Positions 22,417-33,871 are shown, counted from the stretch's first letter. The stretch is DNA of 64,000 bases from Anniella stebbinsi (GCA_029215795.1 JARDYH010000003.1:264525562-264589561); one strand, 5' to 3'. The notes: a model not told the origin generated them from the sequence alone. Numbers and translations are program-made.

Positions 22417-22449
<33 letters not shown>
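22265..22449 (+). mobile_element. L2-type LINE 3' terminus with (TTA)n tail
   Basis: Only the last ~185 bp are present: GTTGTTCCCCGCCTCGATCC, GGTGGGTAAGAAATAAA and a (TTA)n tail at 22417-22449. Same subfamily as 12170-12491. Confidence 0.75.
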
Positions 22450-22451
<2 letters not shown>

Positions 22452-23074
22452 ATACCACAAGATGGTTGCCTCCTGAAACCCGTAGGCATTAGGTTCAATG
22501 AGACCAAAGGGAAGCGTGTCTTCACGCATCACCAGCTGAGATGGGTCAATCCATTGACCCAGGATGTTTTGACTCAACTAGCATTTTGAGCCGCCACCTG
22601 AAGTGACAATGCTCTTCAATTGATACATCCTAGGAGCTGGTTTAATACCGCAAGGCCTCATCCTTTGCTCAAAGTCTGGGTCACTGTTCTGTGCTTTCAC
22701 AATTCTGATCTCGTTTGCCACAGTTGCAGGAAGGGTACGGTTGTTTGCAGATCCTGTGTGATTTTATCGAGTCCTTTTATTGTTTGCGAAACAAACGTCT
22801 TCAAACAATAAACCCCCTGGATATGTGGAGTGAGTGATTGTCAATAGGGATTTAATGTATCATCTTTGTATGAAAAAGCCTCACAGGTTTCCTTTTTTCA
22901 ATCACTTCTTTAATGTAGCCCTTAATAAAGAGGATTGTAGTAAGCACATTTTTAGAGTCGTTTAATTTAGATTTAATATGAGAATTAAAAAAAAACATTT
23001 TTTTTTAAAAAAAGAGTGGAGCACTCCTTGTGGTGTAATGGATGTATGGAGAAATCTGCTGGGAATGAAATTGA

Positions 23075-23624
23075 GGCCTCATCTGCACCAAGCAGGATAT
23101 AGCACTATGAAAGTGGTATACAAAAGGCAGGAACCACACTATTGCTTTATAGTGGTTTTGAAGTGCACTGACAACTGTTGGGGCCCATTGACACATACCA
23201 TATATTACTTTCGTACCGTAGGTTGACCATATGGAAAGGAGGACAGGGCTCCTGTATCTTTAACAGCTGTTGAGAAAAGGGAAATTCAGCAGGTGTCATT
23301 TGTATGCATGCAGCACCTGGTGAAATTCCCTCTTCATCACAACAGCTAAAGCTGCAGGAGCCCTGCCCTCTTTTGTATCTGGTCACTTTAGGCAGGGCTC
23401 CTGCTCCTGTTGTGATGAAGAGGGGAATTTCACCAGGTGCTGCATGCATACAAATGACACCTGCTGAAATTCCCCTTTCAATACAACTGTTAAAGATACA
23501 GGAACCCTGTCCTCCATTTCATATGGTCAGCTTATCATACCGCTATATCCTGCCTGGTGTGGCTCCTGTCTTTTATATACCGCTTTTGTACTGCTTTCAT
23601 ATTACCATATCCTGCTCGAGGGTT
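23075..23624. mobile_element. GGCC-type MITE, copy 2, interrupted by another MITE
   Basis: Starts GGCCTCATCTGCACCAAGC after TGA and appears to end near 23624 before another TGA, though the right terminal repeat is degraded. The interval 23219-23534 is a separate palindromic MITE with its own 8-bp duplication, so this element was the older target. Confidence 0.65.
23219..23534. mobile_element. 316-bp palindromic hAT-type MITE nested in a GGCC-type MITE
   Basis: Ends TAGGTTGACCATATGG and the complement of TAAGCTGACCATATG. Flanks TCGTACCG (23211-23218) and TCATACCG (23535-23542) match at 7 of 8. The two halves are inverted copies of each other, each with GGTGAAATTCCCTCTTCATC-like and ACAAATGACACC-like blocks. 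Same family as 33434-33753 and 50852-51172. Confidence 0.85.
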
Positions 23625-23639
23625 TGAGCAATTGCTCTG

Positions 23640-24498
23640 ATTTTTTTTCCACAAATGACCAGCCAGATCCCATCTTCAATGTCCCACAAGTTTCAAGTTT
23701 TTATCTTTAAAAATGAAGAAGTTACAGTGGGGGTGGGGCTTTGGGGGGACCCCCTATAACTTTTTAATTTGAAAAGATAGAGACATGAAATTTTTTGGAC
23801 ATTGCAGATTAGATCTTGCTAGTCCTGGCTCCCTAAGTTTCATGTCATTATCATTTCAAATAAAAAAGTTATGCATGTGTTTCCCCCAATGCAAGCCTAT
23901 GGGGAAAAAAGCAGACAAGATGATAGCATGGAGGCCCAGTCAACCAGCTGTGTCAATAAAGTTGCATGAACTTTAATAAAATCATATAAAATCGAAGGTT
24001 GGAGGGATCAATCTCAAATTTCATACAAATGTCTAGCACATGTTGCTACATCTATGTGCCAAAATTTTAGATCAATCCCTTCACCCCTGTATTTTATGAT
24101 TTTTTAAAAGATCCTGCAACTTTTTGACAGCTCTGAATTAACACACGTGGCGAGCTGTCATTCTGACCTGTCAAAACTTAAAAGTTCTTTAATAAATTCA
24201 TATAAAATCAAGGGTTGGAGGGATCGATCTCAAATTTCATACACATGCTTAGGCATACCCCATAAGCATTGTGACCAAGTTTCAAGCCTCTGACTTTTAA
24301 AATACAGAAGTTATAGGCATTTTTCTTTTAAAAATCAGCTCTATAGGGCACAATGGGGCTGCAAATTAAATATTGGATTACCGATAATTATCATGAAGAT
24401 GATACGATTAACCTACAATATTATCAGAGACGATAATTTTTTTGGTCTGAAATTCCAATAATGATAAAATATGATATTTTTGGGCATGCACATTCCTA
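23640..24498. mobile_element. Degraded hAT-like element with TAGGAATGTGC end
   Basis: The right end CATGCACATTCCTA (to 24498) and the block 24180-24480 (AAATCAAGGGTTGGAGGGAT, CTTAGGCATACCCC, GATAATTATC, TATTTTTGGG) match the right parts of 48690-49302 and, inverted, the left part of 37703-39197. The left end was not located; CCCCCAATGCAAGCCTATGG at 23884 also appears in the GC-rich family. Confidence 0.6.
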
Positions 24499-24735
24499 CC
24501 TTTGATATCCCTAATGGTGATGATGTAAATACAATATCTGTTTAATGCAGGTTTAGCTCCATCTTTATTAAACTTCCACCATCAAGGAAAGACATTTTTA
24601 TTTAGGCAGGCTTTTGATTGTTGTCTCATGTTCGGAACTAGGTTTTAATTAATTCATTCTCATTTCTCTATAAATGGAGTGGTTTTTAAGTGAAGTAGTT
24701 TACATTTTGATTATGGACTCTTTGTTATTATTAAC

Positions 24736-26156
24736 TAGGGGTGTGCACTGGAACGGGTCCGATCCACAATCCGAATCCGATCCAGGGGAAATCGGATACA
24801 ATTATCCGATTTCCAATCTCACTGCTGGATCGGCCAATCCAATCCGATCCGATCCAGAAAGGTCCCGATCCAGATCGGATAGATTGGCGGATCGGCGGGC
24901 GCCCGCTGGCACCCACCACTGCTTCCATCGGCGGGCACCAGCGGGCGCCTGCCGATGGAAGTGGACAGCAGGGGGGGCTTCCCTGGCGGGGCTGTCCACT
25001 TTCATTGGCGGGCACCAGCCAATGGAAGCGGACAACAGGGGCAGGGGGCCTACCTTCTGGGGAGCTAAGCAGGGGGGATGGGGGAGGGGGGCCCATGCGC
25101 CACTTACCTTCAGGGGACGTCCGCTCCCGTCTGCTGCTGGCCCCTACTGCGAGCGGGCTTCGCGGCCTGCCCCTACGTAGCACGCAAGGTCATGACATCA
25201 CCTGCCGCACTACTCGGGAGCAGGCCGCAAAGCCCGCTCACAGTAGCGCCCAGCGGTGGATGGGAGCAGACGTCCCCCGAAGGTAAACAGGGGGGAGGCG
25301 GCCCCGTGCGCGCTGCTTACCTTTGGGGGACATCTGCTCCCATCCGCCGCTGGCCGCTACTGTGAGCAGGCTTCGCGGCCTGCTCCTAGGTAGCACGCCA
25401 GGTGATGTCATGACCTTGCACGCAATGTAGGGGCAGGCCGCGAAGCCCGCTCGCAGTAGCAGCCAGCAGCAGATGGGAGCGGACGTCCCAAGAAGGTAAG
25501 CAGGGGGGAGGGGGCCCACGCGCTGCTTACCTTTGAGGGACATCCGCTCCCGCCCGCCACTGGCCACTACTGCGAGCAGGCTTCGTGGCCTGCTCCTGAG
25601 TAGCGCGCCAGGTGATCATCACCTGATGATGATCAGGTGATGATCACCTGGCGTGCTACCTAGGGGCAAGCCGCGAAGCCTGCTTGCAGTAGCGGCCAGT
25701 GGCAGACGAGAGCAGACAGCCATGGAAGGTAAGCAGGGGGAGGGGGAGGGGGCTTACCCCCCTGGGGCCATCCGCTTCCATCTGCTGGCACCAGCGAATG
25801 GAAGTGGACGGCCCCGGGGGGGGGGTAAGGAGCACGGGGGAGGGGGCTTACCTGCCGGGGCCATCCACAACGGATGGCCCCATGGGGGGAGGAGGAAGTT
25901 AGGCCCCCATCACCCACCCACCGCCATTTTTTCCTCATAGACTTGCATTGGGGGAAAGCTTTCTTTCCCCCAATGCAAGTCTATTGGGGGGGGGGGGAAT
26001 GGCGGCCGATCCAAAAATCGGATGTCCGAGTTTTGGATTTGGATCGGACCCAATCCGGTCCAGGGAGCCTCTGATTTTGTCCAATCCGATCCGGGACAAA
26101 ATTGGAGGTCCCGATCCGGGTCCCGATCCGATCTGGGGGGTCTGTGCACACCCCTA
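24736..26156. mobile_element. Palindromic GC-rich hAT-type element, copy D (1.42 kb)
   Basis: The ends are TAGGGGTGTGCAC and its complement; flanks are TTATTAAC (24728-24735) and CTATTAAC (26157-26164), 7 of 8 matching. GATCGG/GATCC arms and a sub-terminal CATAGACTTGCATTGGGGG hairpin (25935-25985) flank an interior with several stem-loops. Open frames of up to 181 codons on both strands carry no domain. Confidence 0.9.
25103..25734. repeat. Three tandem 180-210-bp stem-loops in copy D
   Basis: Stem-loops at 25103-25286, 25316-25500 and 25526-25734 each start CTTACCTT and end AAGGTAA. The stems share GCCCGCTC/GAGCGGGC and CTACTGCGAGC-type arms. Tips contain GGTCATGACATCACC-like and GATCATCACCTGATGATGATC-like palindromes. 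Two smaller units follow at about 25752-25829 and 25850-25890. Confidence 0.82.
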
Positions 26157-26182
26157 CTATTAACCACAGTGAACACTAGTTT

Positions 26183-26724
26183 TAGGGCTGTGCACGGACC
26201 CCCCAATCTGATCTGGATCCTGATCTGTCAGCTCTGGATTGGGCCTGATCTGACTCGAAATGGATCGGATCCAGATCCATGCACAGCACTCCTTCCTGCT
26301 GTTCCAGCTCTCTCCTCCCTCCCCCATTCTCCCTGCTTACCTGCTGCCTACTCTGTGTCTTTCCCCATTGTCCTCTGCGTCTTCCTGCTCCCTTGTTGTC
26401 AGCCGGCTGCTTTCCTGCTCGCGCTGGGTGATGATGTCACCCGCCGCAACCACCAAATGTGGCATGAGTGGAAAAGCAGCTGTTCGACATCGAGGAGGCA
26501 GGAAGATGCGAAGGATGATGGGGGATGATGCGGAGGAGACAGCAGGTAAGCAGGGAGAGGGGGAGGGAGGGGGAGAGCGGGGAGAGCAGGAGGGAATACT
26601 GTGCTTGGATCTGAATCAGATCCAGATCGTGGATCCAATCTGGCCCAATCTGGGCCCGATCCGATCCAGATCCGGGAGGCCCGGATCAGCCCAATCCGGA
26701 TTTGGGATCCAGATCCGTACACAG
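26183..26724. mobile_element. Diverged GATCC-rich hAT-like element, 542 bp
   Basis: The left end TAGGGCTGTGCACGGACC and a right end matching CCGTACACAG in inverse, where the last bases (CCCTA) are eroded. The interior has GATCTGGATC arms and one stem-loop region with GGTGATGATGTCACCC. It begins only 26 bp after copy D ends. No duplication is detectable. Confidence 0.6.
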
Positions 26725-27049
26725 TTTTTTTGCAAAGGCAGGACATAAAATAACCAAACAAATAATAATCAAACAGACAAAACTGGAATGGAGAGCAAAA
26801 TTTTGCTTATTTCCAGTAAGGGCAGCAATGGAGCATTTACACCTGTAATAATGTGTAAATGACTCATTTATGGCCACCATTTGTGCAACATTACTTTAAT
26901 GGAAATCATCGAGCCTCCATTTCTATGTCAATGGCAGCTTGCTATGGGGACTGGTGGTTGCCAGAACTGCTTGTCAGGCATGCAGCCACGGTAACTCGAT
27001 CTGGGGAGCAGTGAGCAGAAGCCAGGGGGTCGGGCATGGGGGAGTCTGC

Positions 27050-27080
27050 TTAGGGATGTCTGCATTCCCGACATCCCTAA
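27050..27080. repeat. 31-bp palindrome made only of hAT-like ends
   Basis: TTAGGGATGTC, nine bases, then the exact inverse complement GACATCCCTAA. It looks like two MITE ends with almost no interior; flanking eight bases do not match. Confidence 0.6.
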
Positions 27081-27186
27081 GGAAGGCAAACATTTTCTGT
27101 AAAACTGGAGACAGTTGTGTAGCCTTACTTTTCTTAGTGGATCTTACTCCCATGAAAGTGTGCATAGTACGCACATAGTACACAAA

Positions 27187-27378
27187 GACCCTGTTCAGAT
27201 GACACTCTAAGCTGTGTTGATGAATCATTTTGAGCTAAACATTATGGTTTAGCATGTTGTGTGAACCATTCTTAACTATGGTGTCTACATAACCATAATT
27301 TAAACATTCTCACTAACCACTTGCTGCAAAAGGGTTAGCAGCCTAACCATGGCTTAGTGTCTTGTCTGAACAAGCCCC
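27187..27378. mobile_element. Possible MITE with CTGTTCAGA ends
   Basis: Left GACCCTGTTCAGATGAC and right TGTCTGAACAAGCCCC are approximate inverse repeats around a TTAACCATGGTT-like interior (27240-27355). No clear duplication. Confidence 0.45.
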
Positions 27379-27613
27379 GTGTGTGCATAGTGTTACATCC
27401 TTAACATTATCTTCAGCTGCCTCCCTCACCACTTCCATCATTCCCCAATAATGTTGCCGCATGTGAATTTTTCTTAACGACATCCTGCTCCTTGGCTTTT
27501 GCAGTCTATGGCTACTGCAGAAAGAGAGTTGTATAGTTGAAACTCCCCCATTCATTGTACTATGTTCCATCGTGTACCTGTGCCCCATCTTTGGACTCCT
27601 GTGCCTTTACACT

Positions 27614-27775
27614 GGTCAGATCTACACCAAGCAGGTTATAGCACAATGAAAGCGATATATGGCATATGTCTTGTGGGCCTCAACAGTTGTCAATGCATTA
27701 TAAAGCAGTCATATGGCTCCTGCCTTTGATATACAGCTTTCATGCTGCTATATCCTGCTTGGTGTAGATCTGGAC
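27614..27775. mobile_element. GGCC-type MITE, copy 3
   Basis: Starts GGTCAGATCTACACCAAGC, ends with the inverse complement of GTCCAGATCTACACCAAGC, and is flanked by ACT on both sides (27611-27613 and 27776-27778). It is a 162-bp internally shortened relative of 14955-15176. Confidence 0.72.
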
Positions 27776-28500
27776 ACTGTGTCAGGCAGAGGAGTGACTC
27801 TGCAATACATGATCAATACTCACCAGTCCCCTCCTGTTGGGTTCAGCAAATCACTTCACACTGGATGGGGCTGTTAAACCAGGAGAAAACTAGGGATGTG
27901 TATCGTATCGTTAAAATGTACGATAAGGATAAGATATGCTCTTTATCGTGCATACGATCAACAATAACGATACGATAGGGAAGCCTACAATAACTAGCGG
28001 AGACGATAAAAAAATCCTACGATATTTATCGTATTTTAATTGTTATATCGGAAGTCTCTCTTTTGCTGTCACATGGACGGAGCTAGAAGGTGGGGTGTGT
28101 TTGATGAGACAATGACCAATAGTGCAGCAAGGATTCCAGCAGGCTCCAATCACAACGTTGGAGGAGGGCTAAGGATATCCCAGCATAAAAGCCCCACACT
28201 TGGTGTTCCAGCCCTGTTGGGAGTTAGGCGTTGAGGGGAGAAGGGTGGATTTTGTTGGAGCTCTGTCCTGGCTCCTGGGTCTTATACCTACTTGGTGGTG
28301 AATTGTTAGAGATTCATCTTAGTCTTGCATCTTTGTGTCTCAGGTTTGTTTGGCTGTGTGTTGGTTGTGTGTTTGAGTTATAGTTTTAAAAATTTTATAC
28401 GTTTTCTGGTTTTCTGGGTTTGGTTAGCATGAGTGGAAGTACTGTGACTGAGGGAGTGTGTTTTGTCTTCTTCCCTGTTTAACATTCTTAAAAAAAACCC

Positions 28501-28570
28501 TATATATATCTATATATATCTATATATATATATCCCTCTCTCTCTCTCTCTCTCTCTGGGTGTGTGTGTT
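28501..28570. repeat. Compound (TATATC)n(TC)n(TG)n microsatellite
   Basis: TATATATC units, then about twelve TC, then five TG. It lies inside the 27891-30277 element. Confidence 0.93.
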
Positions 28571-28799
28571 TGCTTGATTGACTGTGAGTGTGCTGGTGTG
28601 TCCTGTAGCCCGCTACACAGGATAACACTACACAATCTCTGGTCAAAGCAGCACACAAACTGTTTGCAAAGGATTGTTATTAATATAAATAATAATTTCA
28701 TTTTTAGTTACTTTGCACCAGTATGAAACACGTCTCTAAGGCGTGCATTGGGCGAGGTGGCTCTGGCTCTAGGAGAGATGCTTTTGCTGCTGGGGGCAG

Positions 28800-29155
28800 T
28801 TCTGGGGTGTCTGTCTCTCCCTCTCACACATTTTATTTCTTTATTAAAGACACTACTCCAGCCAGTGGTTCCTGTCTGGAGGGACTGGTTTAGTGAGGGG
28901 CGCAAAGCAAAAGCAAGCATCCCTCTCACACATTTTATTTCTTTTTGAAACACGCTGCTCCAGCCAATGTTTCCAGTCTGGAGGGACTGCTATAGGGAGC
29001 CTTGAGTAGAGAGATTCCTGTATTATTATTTTTCATCACTACATCCCTGGGTCGTGGAGTCCGTTACTGAGGGACTGCAGAAGCATCTCCCTCACACATT
29101 TTTCCTTTTTCCTTTTTTTTTTATTTTTGAGACTCTGGTCCAGGCAAAGTGCCTA
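28800..29155. repeat. Three spaced imperfect direct repeats
   Basis: Blocks starting near 28810, 28918 and 29085 share CCCTCTCACACATTTTATTT, then GACACT-CTCCAGCCA and GTCTGGAGGGACTG; the third is the most diverged. They lie inside the 27891-30277 element. Confidence 0.7.
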
Positions 29156-30289
29156 CCTGTACCCTGAAAATGTCTTATATTGATTTGGCAAAGTGCCTAC
29201 CCCAAATGTGGCTTTTATTTGCTGCTGCTCCAGCCACTGTGTGCAGCTCTGGCATGAAGAACTGCCCACCTGCCTGCACGGGGATGGCGGGCAGACTGGG
29301 TCACTTTAATTTCCAGCACGATGAGGTCAAGGCGGTGCGTGAGGGTTGTTTTGATAGGGTCCTCCAGGTTTCCTCGCTACCTGGGGTATCTCCTGGCCCA
29401 ATGAGGCCCTGCCTGGATAAGGCTGGCTAAAATAAATAACTGTAACGCCTGTAATTCCTGACTGTCTGAGCAGTGCTGCTTTTTGGATCTTCCTGGTTTC
29501 TGCACCGCAGAGGTATCTCCTGGCCCAATGAGGCCTTGCCTGCTAAGGCTGGCTCTAAAATAAATGTAACACCCGTGCTATTCTCCTGCCCCCCAACCCT
29601 TTTAATTTGTAGACATGTGTGGCCTAATCAATGAGACAAGGCAGCAGCAGTTCACCATCTTCTGATTAACACATTTTACTTTTATGACTGCATATGGAAG
29701 GCACTGCCTAGGTTTATCCACAGGTTTCGAAAGTGCATTGTATTCCTAAAAATATACCTAAAAGTCTCAGCAGCAGCAGCATGGAGTGCATTACCGGAAA
29801 CAGTGCATGTCTTGTTGAGAGCTTAGTATTAGTAACGTCTGCAGCTGTGCATCTGAAATTGGGCACAGATGAGTCCCCTCAAGGCCATCTATGAGATGCC
29901 CATGAGTACTGGATGATGTCTCTTGAAAACGGACCACATTTCAGCCACCTGAAACAGTGTATTTGAAAGCTTACTTGTGAGTAACGCTTGCACCGATTGT
30001 TCTAAAATTTGGCACACAAGACTAGCAACACTCCATCTGCACTGTGACCAAGTTTCAAACCTGTATCTTGGAAAATTAAGACGTTTTAGGCCTTTCTCTG
30101 ACTCAAAAATCAACTCTCTAGGGCAAAATGGAGAAATGATGTTATATCTGATTTCCGATAATTATCGGAAATACGATACGATACGGCTCACCCACGATAT
30201 TATCGGAGATGATAATTTTTTTGGTCCAAAATTCTGATAACGATACGATACAATATTTTTGGGTGTGCACAGCCCTAGAGAAAAAAACG

Positions 30290-31005
30290 ACCAAGCTGGA
30301 ATTATGTATGGTCTAGAATAAGTCTGTATTCTGATTTTGTCTCCCGGGCTGAGCACATACAGTTGATGCCTATCGTTCTGAACCAGGTTGCTTAGCAATC
30401 CCTTGTCATGTGAACAAATAAAAGTACCATAGAACAAAGCATTTACCTTCTGTACAGTATTGGGGCATTTGATTGATTCTGCAGAGGGCCAAAATCCTAG
30501 GGAATCAGAGAAATGGCAGAGTGATTTCCAGAATAACATGTAGCACCTGTGAAGACGGCAGGTGATTGGATATACACTTTCAGAGGAAATGTTTTGCCAT
30601 GTTTCTGCTTCTCTATGCTTTTCACGGGTGTGTGAATTCTTTTGCAAGGTGAATCTGTTGCTATAAAAACTAAATAGCAGAACTAATAAATATAATCACA
30701 TTTACAACAAAACGGTTGCTATGTAAGGATTATTTTACAGGTCTGATTAGTAAGGCATTGTTAACTTTAAACACCAGTAAAAACAAGCTAAATTACATTC
30801 AGTGGCAAAAACTGCATGTAGGGCAGAGTTAACACATAAAGTTAGGGCAATTTAAACCATCAGAGAGCAATGAAATTGAAAATAGGACCATTTCTGCTCA
30901 GCACAAGACTTTTAACAGAAAGCTATGTCTTGTACAAAGTAGAAGGTGTACCTCATCTCAGGTATACAAAAAATTAAATACAACCACAGCATGAAAATGT
31001 ACGAG
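30290..31005. other. No gene recognised
   Basis: A minus-strand open frame of 161 codons (30162-30647) overlaps the MITE end and shows no recognisable domain, so I do not call it a gene. Confidence 0.5.
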
Positions 31006-31009
31006 AGAG

Positions 31010-31400
31010 AGGGGGAGGGGATGGTGTGACCACACCACATCTAAAAAGGACATTGTAGAGTTGGAAAAAGTGTAGAGAAGGGGCAATTAAAATCATCAAA
31101 GGGCTGGAAAACTTCCCCTATGTGGAAAGGTGACAATAGAGTTGTTTAACTGTAGTATTTGTTTTTTAAAAAAGGCAAATAAGTGGAGACATGATAGAGG
31201 TGTACACAGTTATGCATGGTGCGGAGTAAGTAGTTATGGAGAATTTTTTCTCCCCCTTTCATAAAACTAGAACCCAGGTCATCACATGAAGATGATTGGT
31301 AGGAGATTTAGGATAGATAAAAGGAAGTACTTGCTGAAAAAGGCTCGACAGGTGCAAATAACTCCTTGTGAGTAGGGCCCTCCTCATGAGGAAAACTTCT
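31010..31400 (+). mobile_element. CR1-like interspersed repeat, plus strand
   Basis: Inverse orientation to 2080-2480: GTTGGAAAAAGTGTAGAGAA, ACATGATAGAGGTGTACA, GAACCCAGGTCATCACATGA and GATAAAAGGAAGTACTT are all present. Same family as 49495-49790. Confidence 0.55.
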
Positions 31401-31404
31401 TACA

Positions 31405-33425
31405 CGTGCCTGTAATGTGATACTACTGAGTACTGGTGAAGTACTGGAAGTTCCTTTGGATAGGTTTTCAGTTGTAAATTACTAGTTGCTGGAAACATGT
31501 CTTACTGCCAGTTCCAGTGCCTTGAACCCTTATCTCCCTAACCTTGCTCCATGACTCCTGCTTGCATCTGCTTTTTGGAACTCTCTCTCTTGCCCACCAA
31601 TGCTGTGTTTTACCATTGCCTATTTACTGACTGCTCTTGCCTTGAACTACTCTCTTGCTGGACTGATACTTCTATGTTTGATCTTGTACCTGTTTACTGA
31701 ATTGCCATTGGGCATGGCCCTTAATTTGCCCTAACACTGAGTCTCATCCAGCCATAGTAGGACAGCACCATCATTCCCCTATGGTGCAGATTACTATTCC
31801 CAGTGAACACTGGGAACCAGCAACCTTGATGGCTTTGAAGCCCTGATCATGTTCTTCCTTCCACCTTTAATCTAACTTGGTCTAACATAAGTTGGAGTCC
31901 CCCCCCATTAAGAAATGATCAGAAATTACAATTTCTTTTCTAAATTATAACTCCATGATGGTGTTTTTTTTTTAAAAAAATCTATCTGCCACAGCTTGAG
32001 TTATGACTGTCCTGTCATAACAGTTGGGATCTGATTGAATCTTTCTTGTTCTGCTGCACATCATCAGCCTTCCTAATTCCCATGCTGAAAATTATGGGCT
32101 AGAATAATATTAACCTGGGAGCATTACATTCAGCTGACTACAGTTTTACATAATGCCGATCATCATTCTTTGGAATGGGATTTTCAGTGGAGGCAGTGGA
32201 GTTCAGCACTGGCCTAATTCTTCTATCACTGCAGTCAAGATCAGTATAAAAGAAATTAAGCTAGATGCATTCATTTCTGGTAACCTCTTCAGAGAAAGAT
32301 CACTTAGCCTTTTAAGTTTCAATTTGAGACTTGATGGTTCAGTGCCTCCCTGATTTGCAGTTGGCATCCTGGTCCTAAATGGCCCTAAATATATTTATTT
32401 AGTGGAAGTATGGGTGAATTTACCCATTAAGAACCATTGCTGGTTGAGCCCAAAGTAGGGATTCCTCAGAAACTTGACCTTTGTCAATTCAAATATGAAA
32501 TGACTAAATCCTCACTACCACTGGCTTGATCTTCATCACATAGACTAAGGAGCAGCTGGGAACTTCATTATCCATTGGATGTTTTACATCATGAATTCTC
32601 TTGATTTCTTGGGACTCTGCTCAAGCCCAGTACCAAAATACCTTTAGAATTATTTAGAAAGTGCTGTCATGGACAATGTCCTATTCTGGGCATGGAAGAG
32701 AAAATAGTGTGCCCAAACTCCTTTTTGGGTGTTCCTTCCTATGCCTTTTTCCACTGCCACCGGGTGGAAACTTCTATTACTCTGGCTATCTCCATGGAAG
32801 TAGCATCAAACTCATTAGTCCTCAGGTAGTGTGGATTGACTATTAAGCATGGGGTGGTACCCTCAAAGAAGAGGCCACAAAATTCCGAATGCAAAGGTTT
32901 CATTTTTACTGAAGAAAAATTTCAGTAGGAAAAGGTTTTAAAATCTGAATGAATAAACATCCATACATTACACCCACCCACGCCCATGCCCACCCACACA
33001 CCAAACGAGTTGTACAGTGATAAAATAACTAGCGATAAATGCATCTAGTTAATCTAACTAGACTGTGTCCCTATTTTTATCCAGGTCCCTTATATTCAAA
33101 ATTCCAGCTCTCTCAATCATTTCTCCAGTTCCAGGACCTCTGGCTCTTTTTTCCCTCTAGGACTCTGCTGCACTCCTTCCTTCCTTCTCTAACTTTTGTT
33201 GTTCTCTGCCCCTCTGCCTCAGACTTTTATCTTCTAAAATTCATTTTCTCTCTCCCCAACTCCAACCAATCAGGAGTATAATTTCTTGTTCATTTCTGCA
33301 AATTTTGTTGTTGTTTCTTTAGTTAAACTTTCCCTCTTTCTTCCTCTGAACTTCTGCTAAACTTTATAACTTCCTGCTCCCGGAGCAAAACATCATGACC
33401 TCTATATTCTAACTAAACCTTTGAC
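31405..33425. other. No gene recognised
   Basis: About 2 kb of unrecognised, mostly AT-rich sequence with short open frames only and no delimited repeat that I can support. Confidence 0.45.
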
Positions 33426-33433
33426 CTCTAAAG

Positions 33434-33753
33434 TAGGCTGACCAGATAAAATCCAGGTCAGGGCTCATGTAACTTTAACAGTTGTAGAGAAAAGGGAATT
33501 TCAGCCAGTGTCATTTGTATGCAGTTAGTTCCTGGTGATATTCCCTCTTCATCACAACAGTTAAAGTTGCAGGCACTATACTAGAGTGACCATATACAAA
33601 AGAAGGCAGGGCCCCTGCAACTTTAACTGTTGTGATGAAGAGGGAATTTCACCAGGAACTAATTGCATACAAATGACAGTGGCTGAAATTCCCTTTTCTC
33701 TACAACTGTTAAAGTTACATGAGCCCTGACCTGGATTTTATCTGGTCACCCTA
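33434..33753. mobile_element. 320-bp palindromic hAT-type MITE, copy 2
   Basis: Starts TAGGCTGACCAGATAAAATC and ends with its near-exact inverse (…GGTCACCCTA), with a perfect 8-bp duplication CTCTAAAG at 33426-33433 and 33754-33761. Two inverted half-elements meet near 33590. Confidence 0.92.
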
Positions 33754-33773
33754 CTCTAAAGTATTTACCTTTC

Positions 33774-33776
33774 TCC

Positions 33777-33867
<91 letters not shown>
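33774..33867. repeat. Compound (CT)n(CA)n(GA)n microsatellite
   Basis: About 24 bp of CT, 27 bp of CA and 41 bp of AG in direct succession. The CT and AG blocks are complementary and could fold as a stem with the CA block as loop. Confidence 0.96.

Positions 33868-33871
<4 letters not shown>

Larger units (their letters stand above)
27891..30277. mobile_element. 2.4-kb hAT-like element with long unexplained interior
   Basis: Starts TAGGGATGTGTATCGTATCG after GAGAAAAC (27883-27890) and ends GGGTGTGCACAGCCCTA before GAGAAAAA (30278-30285), 7 of 8 matching. The left 150 bp and right 300 bp match the 613-bp element at 48690-49302. About 1.8 kb between them (28060-29880) is absent from that copy. 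The interior has a TA/TC/TG microsatellite (28501-28570), three spaced repeats around CTCTCACACATTTTATTTC, and a duplicated GGTATCTCCTGGCCCAATGA segment (29385, 29511). I recognise no hAT transposase motif in any frame. Confidence 0.75.

Noticed and set aside
24674..25286. Overlapping 150-181-codon open frames on both strands
   Set aside because: They fall in hAT copy D and translate GATCC/GGATCGG repeats and stem-loops. Equal openness of both strands points to composition and not coding.
26022..26761. Open frames of 120-168 codons across copies D and E
   Set aside because: They run across an element boundary and its duplication and carry no recognisable motif.
30162..30647. 161-codon open frame on the minus strand
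   Set aside because: It starts in non-repeat DNA and ends inside the MITE, with no domain, weak coding character and no conserved partner seen.
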